A stretch of DNA of 64,000 nucleotides from DATJIG01 sp050260515 (lineage in GTDB: Bacteria > Pseudomonadota > Alphaproteobacteria > SMXQ01). Each line of letters opens with the position of its first letter. Positions within the stretch are counted from its first letter, which is position 1. The notes below the pieces were generated by a model. It was not told the origin of the DNA, did no database searches, and saw nothing but the letters and a program-made list of their open reading frames with translations. Location: assembly GCA_050260515.1 (NCBI GenBank), contig JBLNCI010000026.1:54545-118544 (forward strand). The letters run 5' to 3'. The position numbers were made by a program, and so were the translations under genes. Of this stretch, positions 16,722 to 25,402 are shown piece by piece.

Positions 16722-18542
16722 TCAGCCGATCACGCTGTGGAACGTCACAGTGCCGTTGCCATACATCTCGGCCGCATTGGGATCGACGTCCGGGCCCGAG
16801 TTGAAGGCGGTGTTGTCGGCCGCCTGGCCGGCGAAGTGCGCGCCGTTGTAGTCGATTCCGGCCACGTACAGGTTGCGGTCGGTCGTCGTCGTGCCGCCCC
16901 AGGCGTCGTTGACGAACTCGATCGCGACCGTGTGGGCGGTGGTGCCGAACTGGCCGGTGTAGGTGAAGTCCTGCACGCCGGAGCCGTGGGCGGTCGTCAC
17001 GTTCGTCGGGCCGGTGATCTGGTGGCCGTCGACCAGCAGCCGGAAGGTCGCGTCGCCGTTCCATGCGTCCTCCGACAGGTGGAGGACGAGAGTCGCCGTC
17101 GGCCCGCCGGCGTACGGCGGCGGATGGCCGGTGCTGAACGAGCTGAAGTTGTCGGCCGTGAACTGATCGCGGGTGACGTGGGCGAAGCGGATCGTCGAGC
17201 CGTCGTCGTTGGTCAGCAGCGTGCTGCCGTCGGGCTGGTCGGTCATCCGGCTGTAGATCGCGTCGAAGCTGTAGGGGCCGTAGATGTTCCCGAGATATCC
17301 GTCCATGAAGGTGAACAGCTCGCCGCCGTGGCCGGCCTGGAAGTCGGTGATGGTGAGCGCGCCGGCCCCTCCCGCGGTCGACGTGAACTGATAGTAATAC
17401 TGATCGTGGCCGTCGCCGCCGGTCAGCACTCCCGAGGTCGCGGAGTTCGTCTTCATGGTGTCGTCGCCGGCCCCACCGGTAACGGTGTCGCTGCCGCCTG
17501 TGAACGTCAGGACATCGACGCCGTCGCCGCCGGTCAGGACGTTGTTGCCGGAGGAGACCGTGATCTGATCGTTGCCGGCCCCGCCGTCGAGGGTATCGTT
17601 CCCGCCGCCACCGGTGATCGTGTCGGCTCCGCCGAGTCCCTCGGTGAAGTCGTTGGCCGCGGTGCCGGGCAGATTGTCGTTTCCGTCCGTGCCGACGATG
17701 TGGTTCGCGCCGGTTCCGACGTCACTACCGGCGCCAGTGGGACCGCCGCCACCTGCGGAACCGGCGACGTTGCCGAATACGACGCTGCCGTTGACGTACA
17801 TCTCGGCGGCGTTCGGATCGGTATCGGGCATGCCGTTCCGGGCGGTGTTGCCGGCATCCTGTCCGGCGTGATCGATGCCGTCGAAGGTGATGCCGTGGAC
17901 GTAGAGGTTGCGGTCGGTGGAGGCGGTGCCGCCCCACGCGTCGTTGAGAAAGCGGACTTCCACCTTGTGGGGGCCGGCGCCGAAATTTCCGGTGTATGTG
18001 AAGTCCTGTACGCCCGAGCCGTGGGCCGTCGTCACCGCGGTGGGCCCGCCCATCTGGACGCCGTCGAGCAGAACCGCGAACTGCGCATCGCCGTTCCAGG
18101 CGTCCTCCGAGAGATGGAGTACGAGCGTGTCGCTTCCGGAAGTCGGCGGCGGAGGAGATGATCCGTCGACCACATTCGTGAAGGTGGTCGTGCCGTTGAT
18201 GCGCATCTCGGCAGCCGTGGGATCGGAATCGGGGCCGCCGTTGGCGGCGTCGTTCCGTGCGGTCTGGCCGTCGTAGGCGGTGCCGTCGAAGATGATGCCG
18301 TCGACGTAGAGATTGCGATCGGTGCTCGCGGTTCCGCCCCACGCGTCGTTGATGAAGTGCACCGCCACGGTGTGCGGGCCGGCTCCGTAGTCGCCGGTAT
18401 AGGTGAACTCCTGGAATCCGGCGCCGTGCAGTGTGGTGACGCTTGTCGGGCCGGCGATCCGGACGCCATCGACGTCGACGGTGAATTGCGCGTCTCCGTT
18501 CCAGGCGTCCTCCGCGAGACGCACGGTCAATGTGTTTGCCAT
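16722..18542 (-). CDS. RTX exoprotein with three CBM60-like carbohydrate-binding domains
   Basis: A 606-residue secreted protein lacking a Sec signal. Three copies of one domain (residues ~1-125, 138-260, 483-606) carry SEDAWNGDA(Q/T)F, TAHGSGVQDFTYTG and LNDAWGGTASTDRNLYV, matching the calcium-dependent xylan-binding CBM60 module. Between copies 2 and 3 (about 285-385) are RTX nonapeptides (GGADTITGGGGNDTLDGGAG) that bind calcium and signal type I export. It should bind polysaccharide at the cell surface; no catalytic domain is visible. The ATG at 18542 follows AGGGGAGT; the frame remains open far upstream but that is not coding. No type I secretion genes lie in the window. Confidence 0.87.
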   Translation of the reverse strand: MANTLTVRLAEDAWNGDAQFTVDVDGVRIAGPTSVTTLHGAGFQEFTYTGDYGAGPHTVAVHFINDAWGGTASTDRNLYVDGIIFDGTAYDGQTARNDAANGGPDSDPTAAEMRINGTTTFTNVVDGSSPPPPTSGSDTLVLHLSEDAWNGDAQFAVLLDGVQMGGPTAVTTAHGSGVQDFTYTGNFGAGPHKVEVRFLNDAWGGTASTDRNLYVHGITFDGIDHAGQDAGNTARNGMPDTDPNAAEMYVNGSVVFGNVAGSAGGGGPTGAGSDVGTGANHIVGTDGNDNLPGTAANDFTEGLGGADTITGGGGNDTLDGGAGNDQITVSSGNNVLTGGDGVDVLTFTGGSDTVTGGAGDDTMKTNSATSGVLTGGDGHDQYYYQFTSTAGGAGALTITDFQAGHGGELFTFMDGYLGNIYGPYSFDAIYSRMTDQPDGSTLLTNDDGSTIRFAHVTRDQFTADNFSSFSTGHPPPYAGGPTATLVLHLSEDAWNGDATFRLLVDGHQITGPTNVTTAHGSGVQDFTYTGQFGTTAHTVAIEFVNDAWGGTTTTDRNLYVAGIDYNGAHFAGQAADNTAFNSGPDVDPNAAEMYGNGTVTFHSVIG

Positions 18543-18868
18543 TTGGGTACTCCCCTGCGGCCTGACAATCCGGCGCGCGCCCCCCGGCGTCGCCCTCGGA
18601 GGAAGGATGGCCGTACTGGTCCTTCCGCAACTCAGCCTTCGGTGTCGCACGAGGCGCTGCCGTGGGCAGCGAGCAAAGCCGTGCCTCGTTTGACACAACA
18701 AAGCTGTGTCTCGGTCGCGGAAAGCGATGGATGTGCAGGCGTAGCCCGCGCGGGGGACGAGTCGGGACAGCGGATGAAACGCAACGTCACCGTCGGCGGC
18801 GACGTTGCAGCGCGAGGAAAAGCCGACCGCGAGCCGCTGAGGGTTTCTGCTTTGGCGGGATCGCTTGC
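18543..18868 (-). promoter_or_regulatory. Intergenic region upstream of the RTX-CBM60 gene
   Basis: A 326-base gap between the activator gene and the RTX gene, presumably containing the RTX promoter. Visible elements are a GGAAGGA/TCCTTCC hairpin near 18602-18628, which would lie in the leader, and a perfect inverted repeat GACACA-N7-TGTGTC at 18692-18710, a plausible operator. Near 18673-18686 the minus strand reads GGCACGGCTTTGC, close to a -24/-12 promoter but with nine rather than ten bases between GG and GC. No gene found here. Confidence 0.5.
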
Positions 18869-20266
18869 TTAGGAAAAATCGTCGCGCTTGAGGGCGAACT
18901 TTTCCATGCGATAGCGGAGGGTGTCGCGGCTGATGCCGAGCTCGCGAGCCGCGCGCGTGACATTGCCGGCGGTCTTGCGCAGCGCGGCGAGGATCACATC
19001 GCGCTCGACATCGGCGAGCGTCGCCCCTGCGCCGTGGCTCGCCACCGCTTCGGCTCGGACCACCGCCGGCTCCCGCAGGTCGAGATCGTCGGCTGTGATG
19101 GTGGTGCCGATCGACATCAGCACCGCACGCTCGACCGCGTTGCGAAGCTCGCGGACATTGCCCGGCCACGAATGGCCGAGCAGCGCGCTGCGCGCCGCCG
19201 CGGCGAAGCCAAGGCCCTGTCGGCCATAGCGCTGGGCGAACTCGCGCAGAAAGCGCTCGGCGAGCAGCATGATGTCGTCGCCGCGTTTGCGCAACGGCGG
19301 TGCCACGATCGTGAGGGTGTTGAGGCGGTAGAGCAGGTCGCTTCGGAACTCACCGTCGCGCACGCGGTCCTCGAGAAGGGCGTTCGTCGCGGCGATGAGC
19401 CGGACGTTCACGCTGCGGTCGCGCAGACTGCCGACGGGACGGATGACCCCGTCCTCGATCACCTTGAGCAGCTTGGCCTGCAGCGCGAGCGGCATCTCGC
19501 CGATTTCGTCGAGGAAGAAGGTGCCGCTGTCGGCGGCCTGGAACAGTCCCACCTTGCGGTCGCGGGCATCGGTGAACGCGCCGCGCTCGTGGCCGAAAAG
19601 CTCGGACTCGATTAGCTGCGCCGGCAACGCCGCGCAGTTCACCTCGATGAAGGGCTGGCCGCGGCGCGCGCTGCCGTAGTGCAGGGCGCGCGCGATCAGC
19701 TCCTTGCCGGTCCCCGTCTCGCCGAGGATGAGAACGGCCGGGGGCGGCGCCGTTCCTCGGGTCGCGGGCGGGGTGGCGGCCTGCACGCGGGCGATCTGCT
19801 CCTTCAGCGTCTTCATTGCCGGAGACTCGCCCACGATGCAGTCGATGCCGCCCTGCTGCGCCTCGCGCGCGCGGTAGTAGGCGAGGGAGCTTTCGGTGCG
19901 GGATTGCGCGAGAAGCTTGCCGACGAGGAGCGACAGCGCGTCGAGCGATATGGGCTTCGTGAGATAGTCGTCGGCACCGCTCTTCATCGCCGAGACGGCG
20001 ACGTCGACGGTCCCGTGGGCGGTGGCCATCACGAGCTTGGTCGTCCGATCCTCGGTACGGATCTTCTGGATGAGCTCGAGTCCAGTGCCGTCAGGGAGGT
20101 TGTGGTCGACGATGACTGCGTCCGGCCGCAGCTCGCGATACAACCGCAATCCGTCCGCCGCGGTATGGGCGAGTCCGATCTCGTAGTTCTGGCGTTCAAG
20201 GTACGCCTTCATATTGCGCGCGAGCGGCGCTTCGTCCTCGACGATCAGGACCACACCGCCGGGCAT
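18869..20266 (-). CDS. NtrC-class sigma-54-dependent response regulator
   Basis: A 465-residue protein in three parts. The receiver domain (residues 1-120) has phospho-acceptor Asp54 (VIVDHNLPDG), Thr/Lys switch residues ATAHG and LTKP. The central AAA+ domain (about 145-380) has Walker A GETGTGKE (182-189) and the sigma-54 contact loop, here GAFTDA (229-234) in place of the usual GAFTGA. The C-terminal Fis helix-turn-helix has GNVTRAARELGISRDTLRYR. It activates RpoN-dependent promoters after phosphorylation. Its ATG is three bases after the kinase stop, so they form an operon. Likely targets are the flanking RTX genes (inference). Confidence 0.95.
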   Translation of the reverse strand: MPGGVVLIVEDEAPLARNMKAYLERQNYEIGLAHTAADGLRLYRELRPDAVIVDHNLPDGTGLELIQKIRTEDRTTKLVMATAHGTVDVAVSAMKSGADDYLTKPISLDALSLLVGKLLAQSRTESSLAYYRAREAQQGGIDCIVGESPAMKTLKEQIARVQAATPPATRGTAPPPAVLILGETGTGKELIARALHYGSARRGQPFIEVNCAALPAQLIESELFGHERGAFTDARDRKVGLFQAADSGTFFLDEIGEMPLALQAKLLKVIEDGVIRPVGSLRDRSVNVRLIAATNALLEDRVRDGEFRSDLLYRLNTLTIVAPPLRKRGDDIMLLAERFLREFAQRYGRQGLGFAAAARSALLGHSWPGNVRELRNAVERAVLMSIGTTITADDLDLREPAVVRAEAVASHGAGATLADVERDVILAALRKTAGNVTRAARELGISRDTLRYRMEKFALKRDDFS

Positions 20267-20269
20267 CGC

Positions 20270-21607
20270 CTACGCCGCCTTCAGCCAGACGGTGACCGTC
20301 GTTCCGACGCCCTGGATGCTCGCGAATTCGAGCCGGCCGGAGAACCGCTCGATGATCCCCTTTGTGATCGCGAGCCCGAGGCCGAGGCCGCGTGTCTTGG
20401 TCGTGAAATAGGAACTCGCGACCCGCTCGAGGGCTTCGGCGGTCATGCCCGCGCCCGAATCCGCGACAGTGATTCGGACATAGTCCTGATGCAGCCCTAG
20501 GGTAATGCGCAGCGTGCCGCCATCGGGCATCGCCTCGGTGGCATTCGTCAGGATGCTGGTGAGCGCCTGGCCGAGCAGCGTTTCGTCCGCCATTGCCGAG
20601 CGGGAGTTCGACCGCGAATCGACAATCGTTGGCTGAATGCCGTTGCGGGCCAGAGCCGGTTGCGCTTTCTGCACCGCGTCCGAGACAACCTTTGCAGGGT
20701 CGACGGGGCGGAGGTGGTAGGGTTCGGCGCGCGCGTACGACAGCAGCTCGCGGACATAGCCGTCCATGCGATCGACCTCGCGGATAACCTCGGCGGCTGT
20801 TTCCGACGCATCCTCATGCTCGACCCGCCATAGCTCGGCCGTGGAACGGATTGTCGCCATCGGGTTGCGCAGGCTATGGGCGACGGCGCTCGCCATCTGC
20901 CCGAGCGCGGCGAAGGTGTCGATGCGCGACAACTCGTGCTGCTGGCGCTCGATCAGCCGCGCGCCCCGCCGCACGATGCCGTAGAGCATTCCGTACAACA
21001 CCAGACCGGCGACCAGTCCACTGATCCAGATGACCTGCTGGCTTTCCGAGATCGCCTTGCTGAGCGTGGCGGGGGTCTTGTAGAGCTCGACGACTCCGAG
21101 CACCTCGCCGGTGCCGTGCTCGCGAATTGGGATGTAGGCCTCGATGAAGTGCTCGGCCTGACCGTGACCGAGCGCGACGTGCTCGGCCTTCACCGAATCC
21201 GGCACCGAGCCGACTTCGGTGATGCGACGTCCCTCCATCGCCTCGTCGAGCTCATCGTTGTCGTCGAAGTGCCGGCCGATGATCTCGCGGTCGGTGGACC
21301 ACAGCACCATGCCGTCGCGCGCCCAGACGTTGGCGCGCAGGATTCCCGGGAGGCTCATCAGGTGACGGGCGAAATTGCGAAGTGGCGGATTCGCGATGAC
21401 GTCGTCATCGGGCTTCGCGAAGACATTTCTGCCCTCGACGAAGACGACGCTTTCCAGAACCTCCTCCGTGACCTCGCTGTCGCGCTCGAGCAGCGCGTTT
21501 CGGACCGATGTCGCGAGCCAGAACGTCGTGATGACGGAGATCAGAACGATCGCCCCCAGGCTGGTGAGGGCGAACCACAGGCGAATGTTGAAAACGCGGA
21601 CGGTCAC
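20270..21607 (-). CDS. Membrane sensor histidine kinase, partner of the sigma-54 regulator
   Basis: A 445-residue kinase. Transmembrane helices lie at about residues 10-33 and 193-213, enclosing a ~160-residue periplasmic sensor region of the double-Cache/DcuS style. The HisKA box AHSLRNPMATIR contains His244. The ATPase domain shows N-box LTNATEAM, G1 DSGAGMT and G2 GLGLGLA. I place the start at the GTG at 21607, directly before the first membrane helix; upstream in-frame sequence is not protein-like. It would phosphorylate the adjacent regulator. The stimulus is not evident. Divergent from the exoprotein gene at 21873. Confidence 0.9.
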   Translation of the reverse strand: MTVRVFNIRLWFALTSLGAIVLISVITTFWLATSVRNALLERDSEVTEEVLESVVFVEGRNVFAKPDDDVIANPPLRNFARHLMSLPGILRANVWARDGMVLWSTDREIIGRHFDDNDELDEAMEGRRITEVGSVPDSVKAEHVALGHGQAEHFIEAYIPIREHGTGEVLGVVELYKTPATLSKAISESQQVIWISGLVAGLVLYGMLYGIVRRGARLIERQQHELSRIDTFAALGQMASAVAHSLRNPMATIRSTAELWRVEHEDASETAAEVIREVDRMDGYVRELLSYARAEPYHLRPVDPAKVVSDAVQKAQPALARNGIQPTIVDSRSNSRSAMADETLLGQALTSILTNATEAMPDGGTLRITLGLHQDYVRITVADSGAGMTAEALERVASSYFTTKTRGLGLGLAITKGIIERFSGRLEFASIQGVGTTVTVWLKAA

Positions 21608-21813
21608 GCTGCCATTCCAGTAACTGCCGTGCGCGCGTTTTAACGGAAAGGGCGTGGGGATCAAGCCACCTTCGCGTGAGGGCCTCGGCTGGTGGGGCAT
21701 ATCCCCCAGTGCTGGGTACGAAGCCCCGTCAGTCCCGCCACGGGGGCAAGTTTCCGCAGGGAAAGTTTCGACAACAACGGGTCTTTCGGAGGCGCCGGCC
21801 GGGGAGCGCCTCC

Positions 21814-21828
21814 TGGCACGCCGCTTGC
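21814..21828 (+). promoter_or_regulatory. Sigma-54 (-24/-12) promoter of the VCBS/RTX exoprotein
   Basis: TGGCACG-CCGC-TTGC matches the RpoN consensus exactly, with GG and GC ten bases apart. It lies 44 bases before the ATG of the exoprotein, a good distance. About 25 bases upstream is an inverted repeat GGAGGCGC-N10-GCGCCTCC (21788-21813), and near 21696 a TGGGG-N6-CCCCA palindrome, both candidate activator sites. The adjacent gene pair encodes a sigma-54 activator and its kinase. Confidence 0.85.
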
Positions 21829-21872
21829 GGAGAGAGCCCGCCTTTCTTTTTTTTGGTGGAGACACAGTTCCT

Positions 21873-24164
21873 ATGTCGGGCAAGACGACGACGACGGCAA
21901 CGACGGCCAAGACCACGCTGACCTTCAAGACCGCGGACCTCACCGGCCTGGTTCGCGAGGACGACACGCTCGCCGCGACCGGGACGCTGAACGCCGTTGA
22001 TAGCGATCCGACGGCCACGCTGACGTGGTCGGTCGCGGGCGGCGGCATCGGCACCTACGGAAAGCTCGTGGTCGATCAGTTCGGCCACTGGACCTATCTC
22101 CTGAACAATGATTCCAGTGCCGTTCAGTCGATGCGCGATGGCGACGTGGCGCGCGAGACGTTCACGGTGCAGGTGGTCGACAGCAGCGGCACGTCATCGT
22201 CGCAGAAGGTCACCGTGAACGTTGCCGGGACCAACGATGCGCCGGTGATCTCCGCGGCGCCCGGACAGGATATGGGCGCCGTCCAGGAGGACGGCGTGCT
22301 GACGGCGTCGGGACAGCTCACCGCCTTTGATCCCGACAAAGGGTCGAAGCTCGTCTGGTCGGTCGCCAATGCCGGTGTCGGCACCTACGGTAAAGTGACC
22401 GTGGACCCGAACGGGGCCTGGACGTACCAGCTCGACAACACACTGGCCGCCGTTCAGGACCTCGGCGGGGGCGACACGCTTACGGACAAAGTCGCGGTGC
22501 TCGTCACCGACGACACCGGCCTCGTCACGTCCAAGGAGATCGCGATCACTATCGCCGGTAACCCCGACCTGCCGACGGTGACCGGCGCCGTCACGGGCAG
22601 CGTGACCGAGGACGGCCTTTCGCTCAATTCCGTCGGCCAACTCACGGCGCAGGGCGGCGACCCGGTGCCGATGACCTGGAGCGTCGAGAACGACGGCGTC
22701 GGTACATACGGCACGTTGCATGTCTTCCAGACGGGGCTCTGGAGCTACACGCTCAACAATGCAAGCGACGCTGTGCAGGCCCTCAACAACAACGACCATG
22801 TGCACGACATCTTCACGGTCGACTTGTCGGACAACCATGGCGGCGTCGTCTCCACCCAGATCGACATTACCGTGAACGGCCAGAACGAGCCGGACAGCGT
22901 CGTGGTGGTTCCGCCGCCGGTGGTTGCGCCGCCCCCGCCGCCCGTGGTCGCGCAAACGCCCTTCACGACCATCGATCCGGCGACCGCGTCCCAGCAGGCG
23001 GACGCGATCATCCACGCGGTGCTCGGCAACGCTTCAGGCATCACCGCCGACCCGGCGTCGCTCCATGTTGTCGGCGACCAGTATTCGATCGGCTTCTATG
23101 ACGGCAGCCTGGCGCCGCTCGGAATCGGCCCCGGTCTGCTGCTCACCACCGGCCATATGCCGTTTACGTGGAACAGCTCGGCGTCATCCGGATGGGACAA
23201 CGCGCTGGCGGGGGATGCCGACCTCGACGCGGTGGTCAACTCCGTGTTCCATACTGTCGGCTACGATGCATCGACCGTGGAGTTCGGCTTCGACGTCACC
23301 GATCCGACCGTCACCGGCATCCACTTCAACGTCGCCCTCGGCAGCGACGAGTTCCCGGAGTGGGTGAACCAGTACGTCGATATCGGCGCGGTGATCGTCA
23401 ACGGTGTCAATGTCGCGTACTTCAACAACAACCCGACCGCGCCGCTCAGCATCATTGGGTCGAACCTCTCGGCGAACTACTTCCTCGACAACACCGACGG
23501 GCACCTGCCGATCGAATACGACGGCATGAGCAACGTGCTGAGCATCTTCGCGCCCGTTCAGTTCGGCCACAACACGATCAAGATCGGTGTCGAGGATACC
23601 GGTGACCACGCCCTCGATACCGGGTTGTTCATCTCGAACCTGACCGCGACTGACATTCCGACCTCGGGAATCGGCCTGGACGTCTACGGCACGAATACGA
23701 GCGACACCGAGACGGGGACGCAGATCGCCGAGGTATACGACCTACAGGCCGGCGACGATGTCGTCTATGCCATGGAGGGCAACGACGTGGTGTACGGCGG
23801 CGCCGGAAACGACTACATCGACGCTGGCAAGGGCGCCGACTATCTGTCGGGCGGCGCGGGAGCGGATGTCTTCGTCTACGAGTCGACGCTCGATTCCGCG
23901 CCGACCGCGATGGACACCATCCTCGACTTCAACTCGGTCGACGGCGACAAGATCGATTTCAGCCAGATCGACGCGGTGAGCGGCGGCACCGATGATGCGT
24001 TCACGGTCGTGGACACCTTCACCGGGACTGCGGGTGAGCTGACGATCGCATCGCAGGGGACTTGGTATCTGGTCTCCGGCGACACCGATGGGGACGGGGT
24101 CGCCGACCTGGCACTCCACGTCACCTCCGCATCGACCATCGTCGCCAGCGACTTCGTCCTGTAG
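21873..24164 (+). CDS. Large RTX exoprotein with VCBS repeats and a choice-of-anchor-L-like region
   Basis: A 763-residue protein without Sec signal. Three VCBS repeats (about residues 25-120, 130-230, 240-335) each contain WSV..(G)GIGTYGK and TY.L(N/D)N motifs. A proline-rich linker (346-358) leads to a domain (about 365-590) with a DPATASQQADAIIHAVLG start and a VALGSDEFPEWVN segment, as in choice-of-anchor-L proteins. RTX repeats follow (GGAGNDYIDAGKGADYLSGG, 642-661) and a TILDFNSVDGDKIDFS-type tail. It is probably a type I-exported adhesin. Start chosen from the ribosome site GGTGGAG and the sigma-54 promoter; the frame is open further upstream. Confidence 0.9.
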   Translation: MSGKTTTTATTAKTTLTFKTADLTGLVREDDTLAATGTLNAVDSDPTATLTWSVAGGGIGTYGKLVVDQFGHWTYLLNNDSSAVQSMRDGDVARETFTVQVVDSSGTSSSQKVTVNVAGTNDAPVISAAPGQDMGAVQEDGVLTASGQLTAFDPDKGSKLVWSVANAGVGTYGKVTVDPNGAWTYQLDNTLAAVQDLGGGDTLTDKVAVLVTDDTGLVTSKEIAITIAGNPDLPTVTGAVTGSVTEDGLSLNSVGQLTAQGGDPVPMTWSVENDGVGTYGTLHVFQTGLWSYTLNNASDAVQALNNNDHVHDIFTVDLSDNHGGVVSTQIDITVNGQNEPDSVVVVPPPVVAPPPPPVVAQTPFTTIDPATASQQADAIIHAVLGNASGITADPASLHVVGDQYSIGFYDGSLAPLGIGPGLLLTTGHMPFTWNSSASSGWDNALAGDADLDAVVNSVFHTVGYDASTVEFGFDVTDPTVTGIHFNVALGSDEFPEWVNQYVDIGAVIVNGVNVAYFNNNPTAPLSIIGSNLSANYFLDNTDGHLPIEYDGMSNVLSIFAPVQFGHNTIKIGVEDTGDHALDTGLFISNLTATDIPTSGIGLDVYGTNTSDTETGTQIAEVYDLQAGDDVVYAMEGNDVVYGGAGNDYIDAGKGADYLSGGAGADVFVYESTLDSAPTAMDTILDFNSVDGDKIDFSQIDAVSGGTDDAFTVVDTFTGTAGELTIASQGTWYLVSGDTDGDGVADLALHVTSASTIVASDFVL

Positions 24165-24181
24165 CTATCTCCTCACGCGAA

Positions 24182-24214
24182 AGAGGCCCGTCGGCTCCGC
24201 CGGCGGGCCTCTTC
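24182..24214. terminator. Terminator between exoprotein and convergent OCD paralogue
   Basis: Stem AAGAGGCCCG / CGGGCCTCTT (24182-24191 with 24205-24214), with inner pairing GGC/GCC and T-rich sequence after it. It serves the exoprotein and, being symmetric, probably also the convergent gene. Confidence 0.85.
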
Positions 24215-24234
24215 TTATGTACGTGGACGGCAGG

Positions 24235-25308
24235 TTACGGATGCACGTCCTGGGTGAACCAGTCGGTCGGAAACTCTCGCCCGACGCCGAGCTCCTTCGC
24301 TTTGCGGATCACCACCGAGCCGGCGGCAGCGAACTGATAACCCATGCCGAGATTGTTCATGAAGCAGGTGATCTCGCGGTCGTTGGTGCGCCCCTGATAT
24401 CTGCCGACGATCACCTCAGGCAGGGTCGGCATGGTGTTGAAGTCGAACTCCTCCGCGACTTTCCAGCCCTTGCCGGCGGATTTCTCGACCACCTTGAGGC
24501 CCTTGGTGGTGAAGTGCATCGGCGTCGCCTCGTGGCTGTGGGTGATGACGCGGTCGCACTTCTTGAGCGCGGCGATCTCGATCTCCGGGCGCTTGATCGA
24601 CGAGAGATGGATGCCGGGCTCGAGCCAGCGCTCGAAGTAGATGTTGTCGATCGAGTTCGACGCGCACATCACGAGGTCGACGCCCTTGATCGCGGCCTCG
24701 GGGGTGTCGACCGGCGTCACCGGAATGCCGAGCGTCTCGCTCATCCGCTTCGAGAATGCCTCGCGGTTGGCCTTCGTCGGGCTGAAGCAGCGGATCGATT
24801 CAATCTTGCGCACGGCGCACGCCGCGGTGAGCTGGGTCTCGGCCTGCCAGCCGGAGCCGAGAATGCCGACGGTGCGCGCGTTCGCACGCGCCATGTATTT
24901 CACGCCGAGGCCCGAGGTCGCGCCGACGCGGATGTGCTGCATGACGCCGTCCGGCATGATCGCGAGGGGTTCGCCGTTGTCGCAGGAGAAGAGAAGGACC
25001 AGACCGACCCAACGGCCACCCGCAGCGGGGACTTTCTCGCGCACCATGGTGTTGCCCTTCCTGGGCCACGTGACGACGTCGGAATCGATGCGCACCGCGC
25101 CGACGCCGAACTTAGGGATCACGCCGTCCATCGACTTGAGCCCGTAAAGCGCGTCGGGCCGGTCCTTCACGGGGGCAAGGCAGTCGGACCGAATGCGGTT
25201 GATCCCGCGTCCCTCGGCGAGCTCGACGTAGGCTTCCTCCAGAGCCGCGATGCACTCCGGCATCGTCAGCAGGCTGGCGACGTCATCGTTCGAAAGCAGG
25301 AGGGTCAT
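24235..25308 (-). CDS. Ornithine cyclodeaminase / mu-crystallin family enzyme, second paralogue
   Basis: A 357-residue cytoplasmic NAD(P)-dependent enzyme, the same length as its paralogue at 5689. Shared features are the N-terminal LSNDDVASLLTMPECIAALE, the Rossmann motif GILGSGWQAETQ, FSPTKANREAF and the C-terminal TDWFTQDVHP. Start at 25308 with GGTGGAG upstream. It is the last gene of a minus-strand run with two Bug-type binding proteins, TctAB and two cupins, suggesting it acts on an imported amino acid or imine. Substrate not determined; ornithine itself is only one possibility. Confidence 0.87.
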   Translation of the reverse strand: MTLLLSNDDVASLLTMPECIAALEEAYVELAEGRGINRIRSDCLAPVKDRPDALYGLKSMDGVIPKFGVGAVRIDSDVVTWPRKGNTMVREKVPAAGGRWVGLVLLFSCDNGEPLAIMPDGVMQHIRVGATSGLGVKYMARANARTVGILGSGWQAETQLTAACAVRKIESIRCFSPTKANREAFSKRMSETLGIPVTPVDTPEAAIKGVDLVMCASNSIDNIYFERWLEPGIHLSSIKRPEIEIAALKKCDRVITHSHEATPMHFTTKGLKVVEKSAGKGWKVAEEFDFNTMPTLPEVIVGRYQGRTNDREITCFMNNLGMGYQFAAAGSVVIRKAKELGVGREFPTDWFTQDVHP

Positions 25309-25402
25309 CTTGGGCTCCACCGTTCCTCTGAGTGGGGCCAAACGTAGGTGAGCACGGCCGGTCGCGCAATCGCGGGGCCGGCGCGACCCATAGGGCGGTT
25401 GT

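Noticed and set aside
18673..18686. A second sigma-54 promoter in front of the RTX-CBM60 gene
   Set aside because: GG and GC are nine rather than ten bases apart, which normally abolishes recognition; listed only as a near match.
16543..19169. Longer form of the RTX-CBM60 protein starting inside the activator gene
   Set aside because: The added part is the opposite phase of the regulator gene and is proline/arginine-rich; the ATG at 18542 has a clear ribosome site.
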